Source: Ferrovibrio sp.
Lineage (GTDB): Bacteria > Pseudomonadota > Alphaproteobacteria > Ferrovibrionales > Ferrovibrionaceae
Direction: 5' to 3'
Length of the DNA stretch: 64,000 nucleotides
Assembly (NCBI RefSeq): GCF_017994015.1
Contig: NZ_JAGOLP010000004.1
Coordinates: 70,330-134,329, forward strand
Part shown: positions 63,118 to 64,000 of the stretch, piece after piece
Numbering within the stretch: position 1 is the stretch's first letter
Layout: each line of letters begins with the position of its first letter
The notes under the pieces: model-generated
Databases searched by the model: none
Told to the model about the DNA's origin: nothing
What the model saw: the letters and a program-made list of their open reading frames with translations, nothing else
Position numbers and translations under genes: made by a program

Positions 63118-64000
63118 GCAAGGAAATCCGCCTCGGCATCATCATGAACGGCGTCACCGGGCGCATGGGCATGAACCAGCATCTGATCCGGTCGATCTGT
63201 GCCATCCGCAAGGATGGCGGCGTGGTGCTGAAGGATGGCCGCCGTGTGATGCCTGATCCGATCCTGGTCGGCCGTAATCTCGACAAGGTGGCGAAGCTGG
63301 CCAAGACCTATGGCATCGACCGCTATACCGACGATCTGGATGCGGCGCTGAAAAACAAGGACGACACATTGTTTTTCGATGCGGCCACCACCCAGGCGCG
63401 CGCCGGCTTGCTGAAGCAGGCGATGGCGGCGGGCAAGGATGTGTATTGCGAAAAGCCGACCGCCGAAACGCTGGATGTGGCGCTTGATCTGGTGGCGGCG
63501 GCGAAGCAATACGGCATCAAGCATGGCGTGGTGCAGGATAAGCTGTTCCTGCCCGGCTTGCAGAAGATCAAGATGCTGATCGATAGCGGCTTCTTCGGCC
63601 AGATTCTCTCGGTGCGCGGCGAATTCGGCTATTGGGTGTTTGAAGGCGACTGGCAGCCGGCGCAGCGCCCGAGCTGGAATTATCGCTACAAGGATGGCGG
63701 CGGCATCATCCTGGATATGCTGTGCCACTGGCGCTATGTGCTGGATAACCTGTTCGGCGAGGTCAAGAGCGTGTCCTGCCTTGGCGCCACCCATATCCCG
63801 CAGCGTTGGGACGAAAACGGCCAGGCTTATGCCGCCGATGCCGATGATGCCGCCTATGCCACGTTCGAGCTGGCCGGCGGTGTGATCGCGCAGATCAATT
63901 CCTCCTGGGTGACACGCGTGCGGCGCGACGACCTAGTGACATTCCATGTTGACGGCAAACTTGGTTCGGCGGTGGCGGGCCTCAGCAAATGCTATATCCA
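63114..64000 (+). CDS. Gfo/Idh/MocA-family NAD(P)-dependent dehydrogenase (3'-truncated)
   Basis: The first 295 residues are in the window; the gene runs off the end. The Rossmann start is NGVTGRMGMNQ (about 12-22), and YCEKPTAETL holds the family's conserved Lys114 of EKP. KDGGGIILDMLCHW with the catalytic-region Asp and His lies at about 193-206. Such enzymes oxidise a hydroxyl of a sugar, inositol or sugar acid. It is translationally coupled to the enolase-superfamily gene. Confidence 0.9.
   Translation, partial: MSKEIRLGIIMNGVTGRMGMNQHLIRSICAIRKDGGVVLKDGRRVMPDPILVGRNLDKVAKLAKTYGIDRYTDDLDAALKNKDDTLFFDAATTQARAGLLKQAMAAGKDVYCEKPTAETLDVALDLVAAAKQYGIKHGVVQDKLFLPGLQKIKMLIDSGFFGQILSVRGEFGYWVFEGDWQPAQRPSWNYRYKDGGGIILDMLCHWRYVLDNLFGEVKSVSCLGATHIPQRWDENGQAYAADADDAAYATFELAGGVIAQINSSWVTRVRRDDLVTFHVDGKLGSAVAGLSKCYI

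Overview
This window is a GC-rich (about 60-65% by eye), densely packed stretch of bacterial chromosome. The SPINDLY-type GT41 proteins, the many TRAP, tripartite-tricarboxylate and dipeptide-type ABC uptake systems, a hut gene set, a glucan-exporter-like ABC protein and general codon use suggest an alphaproteobacterium, perhaps Rhodospirillales-like. The genus cannot be read from the sequence. I see no rRNA, tRNA, CRISPR array, insertion sequence or phage gene, and no gene-free stretch over 300 bases.

Layout. 1-9089: the 3' part of a giant gene for a Ca-binding RTX-like surface or secreted protein made of about 60 repeats of 46-48 residues, arranged in a five-unit super-repeat of about 699 bp and ending in an RTX and type I secretion-like tail. 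After a strong terminator, 9284-15268 encodes a protein with three complete TPR + GT41 (SPINDLY/OGT-type) glycosyltransferase modules in one chain. This pair is the most unusual part of the window. 15311-17809: a queuosine-precursor-transporter-like protein, and a MarR regulator divergent from a FabF-like ketoacyl synthase across a perfect 27-bp palindrome. 17806-22524: hutC-hutU-hutH with a zeta-type P-loop kinase and a small partner gene lying between hutU and hutH; the HutH carries Ala-Cys-Gly where the cofactor-forming Ala-Ser-Gly is expected. 22627-32156: a peptide-uptake operon (binding protein, DppB, DppC, fused DppD/F, M20 deacylase, amidase) divergent from a gamma-glutamyltransferase-like gene.

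32183-44289: an NdvA-like ABC exporter, a membrane protein, an old-yellow-enzyme oxidoreductase, and a LysR-headed operon (DUF1445 hydro-lyase, DctP-Q-M TRAP transporter, DUF2848 protein, amidase), then rimO. 44293-51088: a TAXI-type TRAP system with queC as its last, overlapping gene, a LysR regulator and a DadA-like amino-acid dehydrogenase. 51085-54127: an RpiR regulator, class III aminotransferase and BKACE enzyme in a tightly overlapping operon. 54284-64000: pxpBCA (5-oxoprolinase), a TetR regulator, a tctCBA transporter, and a sugar-acid-like operon (TIM-barrel isomerase, enolase-superfamily enzyme, Gfo/Idh/MocA dehydrogenase cut by the window end).

How it works together. Most of 17-64 kb is scavenging: transporters each paired with hydrolases, lyases or dehydrogenases and a local regulator. 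Several enzymes converge on glutamate or pyroglutamate (Hut, GGT-like, PxpABC, the DUF1445 protein). For most local regulators, matching inverted or direct repeats can be read next to the genes they probably control. Three binding-protein genes are each followed by a hairpin before the membrane-subunit gene, fitting high binding-protein expression.
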